A stretch of 33,176 nt of DNA from Ignavibacteria bacterium (lineage in GTDB: Bacteria; Bacteroidota; Ignavibacteria; Ch128b), in assembly GCA_026415235.1 (NCBI GenBank), contig JAOAHM010000085.1, positions 1 through 33,176 of the forward strand. Direction: 5' to 3'. Positions 32,836 to 33,176 of the stretch are shown in pieces; positions within the stretch are counted from its first letter, which is position 1, and each line of letters begins with the position of its first letter. The notes below the pieces were generated by a model. The model saw only the letters and a list, made by a program, of their open reading frames with translations. It ran no database searches and was not told where the DNA came from. The translations under genes and the position numbers were made by a program.

Positions 32836-33176
32836 TCCATTCTCAAATACTTCTTACAAATTTGGTTTTGGCTTCTTTGAAACAATGCGAGCAATCTATG
32901 AAAAAATTATTTTTTTCGATGAACATATTGCAAGATTGAACACTTCGTTGAAGAAATTCAATCTCAATAAAGTTGATAAAGAGATTATCTATCAAAATAT
33001 TTTGAAAGAAATCAAAAAGAAAAAATTTAAAGATGCTCGAATTCGTATCACTTACTCACTTCAAAATGATAATTCAATCATAACTTATGAAGTTCAAAAA
33101 TTTGAACATACTTTTCCTGATCGTGCAAAAATTTCCTTCTCTAAAATTAAATTAATTCACGGTGATGAACTTAGAC
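32822..33176 (+). CDS. pabC: Class IV aminotransferase, PabC-like aminodeoxychorismate lyase, 3' end missing
   Basis: The frame starts at TTG 32822-32824, five bases after a clear AGGAGA (32811-32816) inside the end of pabB, and runs to the window edge (118 residues, then cut). It reads KQIDPFSNTSYKFGFGFFET, MRAIYEKIIFFDEHIARLN, ILKEIKKKKFKDARIRITYS, matching the N-terminal half of fold-type IV PLP enzymes (the G-x-F-E-T-x-R pattern and the later H-x-x-R-L/N helix). Next to pabB the likely role is PabC, releasing pyruvate from aminodeoxychorismate to give p-aminobenzoate. The catalytic lysine should lie outside the window or near its edge. A branched-chain aminotransferase or D-amino-acid transaminase is a less likely alternative. 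The ORF track does not list it. Confidence 0.85.
   Translation, partial: MKQIDPFSNTSYKFGFGFFETMRAIYEKIIFFDEHIARLNTSLKKFNLNKVDKEIIYQNILKEIKKKKFKDARIRITYSLQNDNSIITYEVQKFEHTFPDRAKISFSKIKLIHGDELR

Overview
The window is AT-rich chromosomal DNA from a Gram-negative bacterium. It carries lipid A genes (lpxD, an lpxC-fabZ fusion, lpxA), BamA and two Skp-like chaperones, and menaquinone genes of the futalosine type. The LpxC-FabZ fusion, the uppS-bamA-skp-skp-lpx order and the low G+C point to the Bacteroidota/Chlorobiota/Ignavibacteriota (FCB) assemblage. Several genes have full AAGGAGG ribosome binding sites (before pncA and the CDGSH gene) and two promoters look sigma70-like (TTGACA), which would fit an Ignavibacteria-like organism better than a typical Bacteroidia or Flavobacteriia member. 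That placement is inference; no rRNA is present.

Layout. (1) 1-662, minus: 5' part of a class I fructose-bisphosphate aldolase, cut by the window edge. (2) 1098-10290, plus: nine tightly packed genes for the envelope and acyl-chain metabolism: uppS, bamA, two skp/ompH paralogues, lpxD, lpxC-fabZ, lpxA, a LipM-type octanoyltransferase and panB. (3) 10291-10730: AT-rich spacer with A-tract palindromes, a hairpin and a good promoter. (4) 10731-14444: a coupled operon of two different Ddl-like ATP-grasp ligases, a GNAT acetyltransferase and a lysine 2,3-aminomutase, possibly making a beta-lysine-derived small molecule or peptide. (5) 14842-16805: NAD salvage (pncB, pncA). (6) 17148-20255: proS, a double-CDGSH iron-sulfur protein, transaldolase. 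(7) 20267-23014: a luciferase-like monooxygenase (minus), a DUF218/YdcF-like protein and a BtuF-like lipoprotein. (8) 23280-26580: menaquinone genes, an MqnE-MqnA fusion and MqnC, separated by a cluster of palindromic repeats. (9) 26567-30810, minus: a four-gene, more AT-rich accessory cassette. (10) 30860-33176, plus: a hemerythrin-like protein, pabB and the start of a pabC-like gene.

The most interesting element is the minus-strand cassette at 26567-30810. Read in the direction of transcription it encodes an RtcR-type CARF sensor with a C-terminal winged helix, an unrecognised 398-aa protein, a soluble histidine kinase, and a response regulator whose output half carries an R-N-x3-H motif typical of HEPN ribonucleases. 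This suggests a two-component signalling system whose output is RNA cleavage, linked to a nucleotide- or RNA-end-sensing CARF protein, with no CRISPR array or cas gene in the window. The ligand, the role of the 398-aa protein and the RNA target are unknown. The cassette is probably a stress-response or defence module; this is inference from domains and gene order.

Most other genes are ordinary housekeeping genes. No tRNA, rRNA, CRISPR array, transposase or integrase was recognised.
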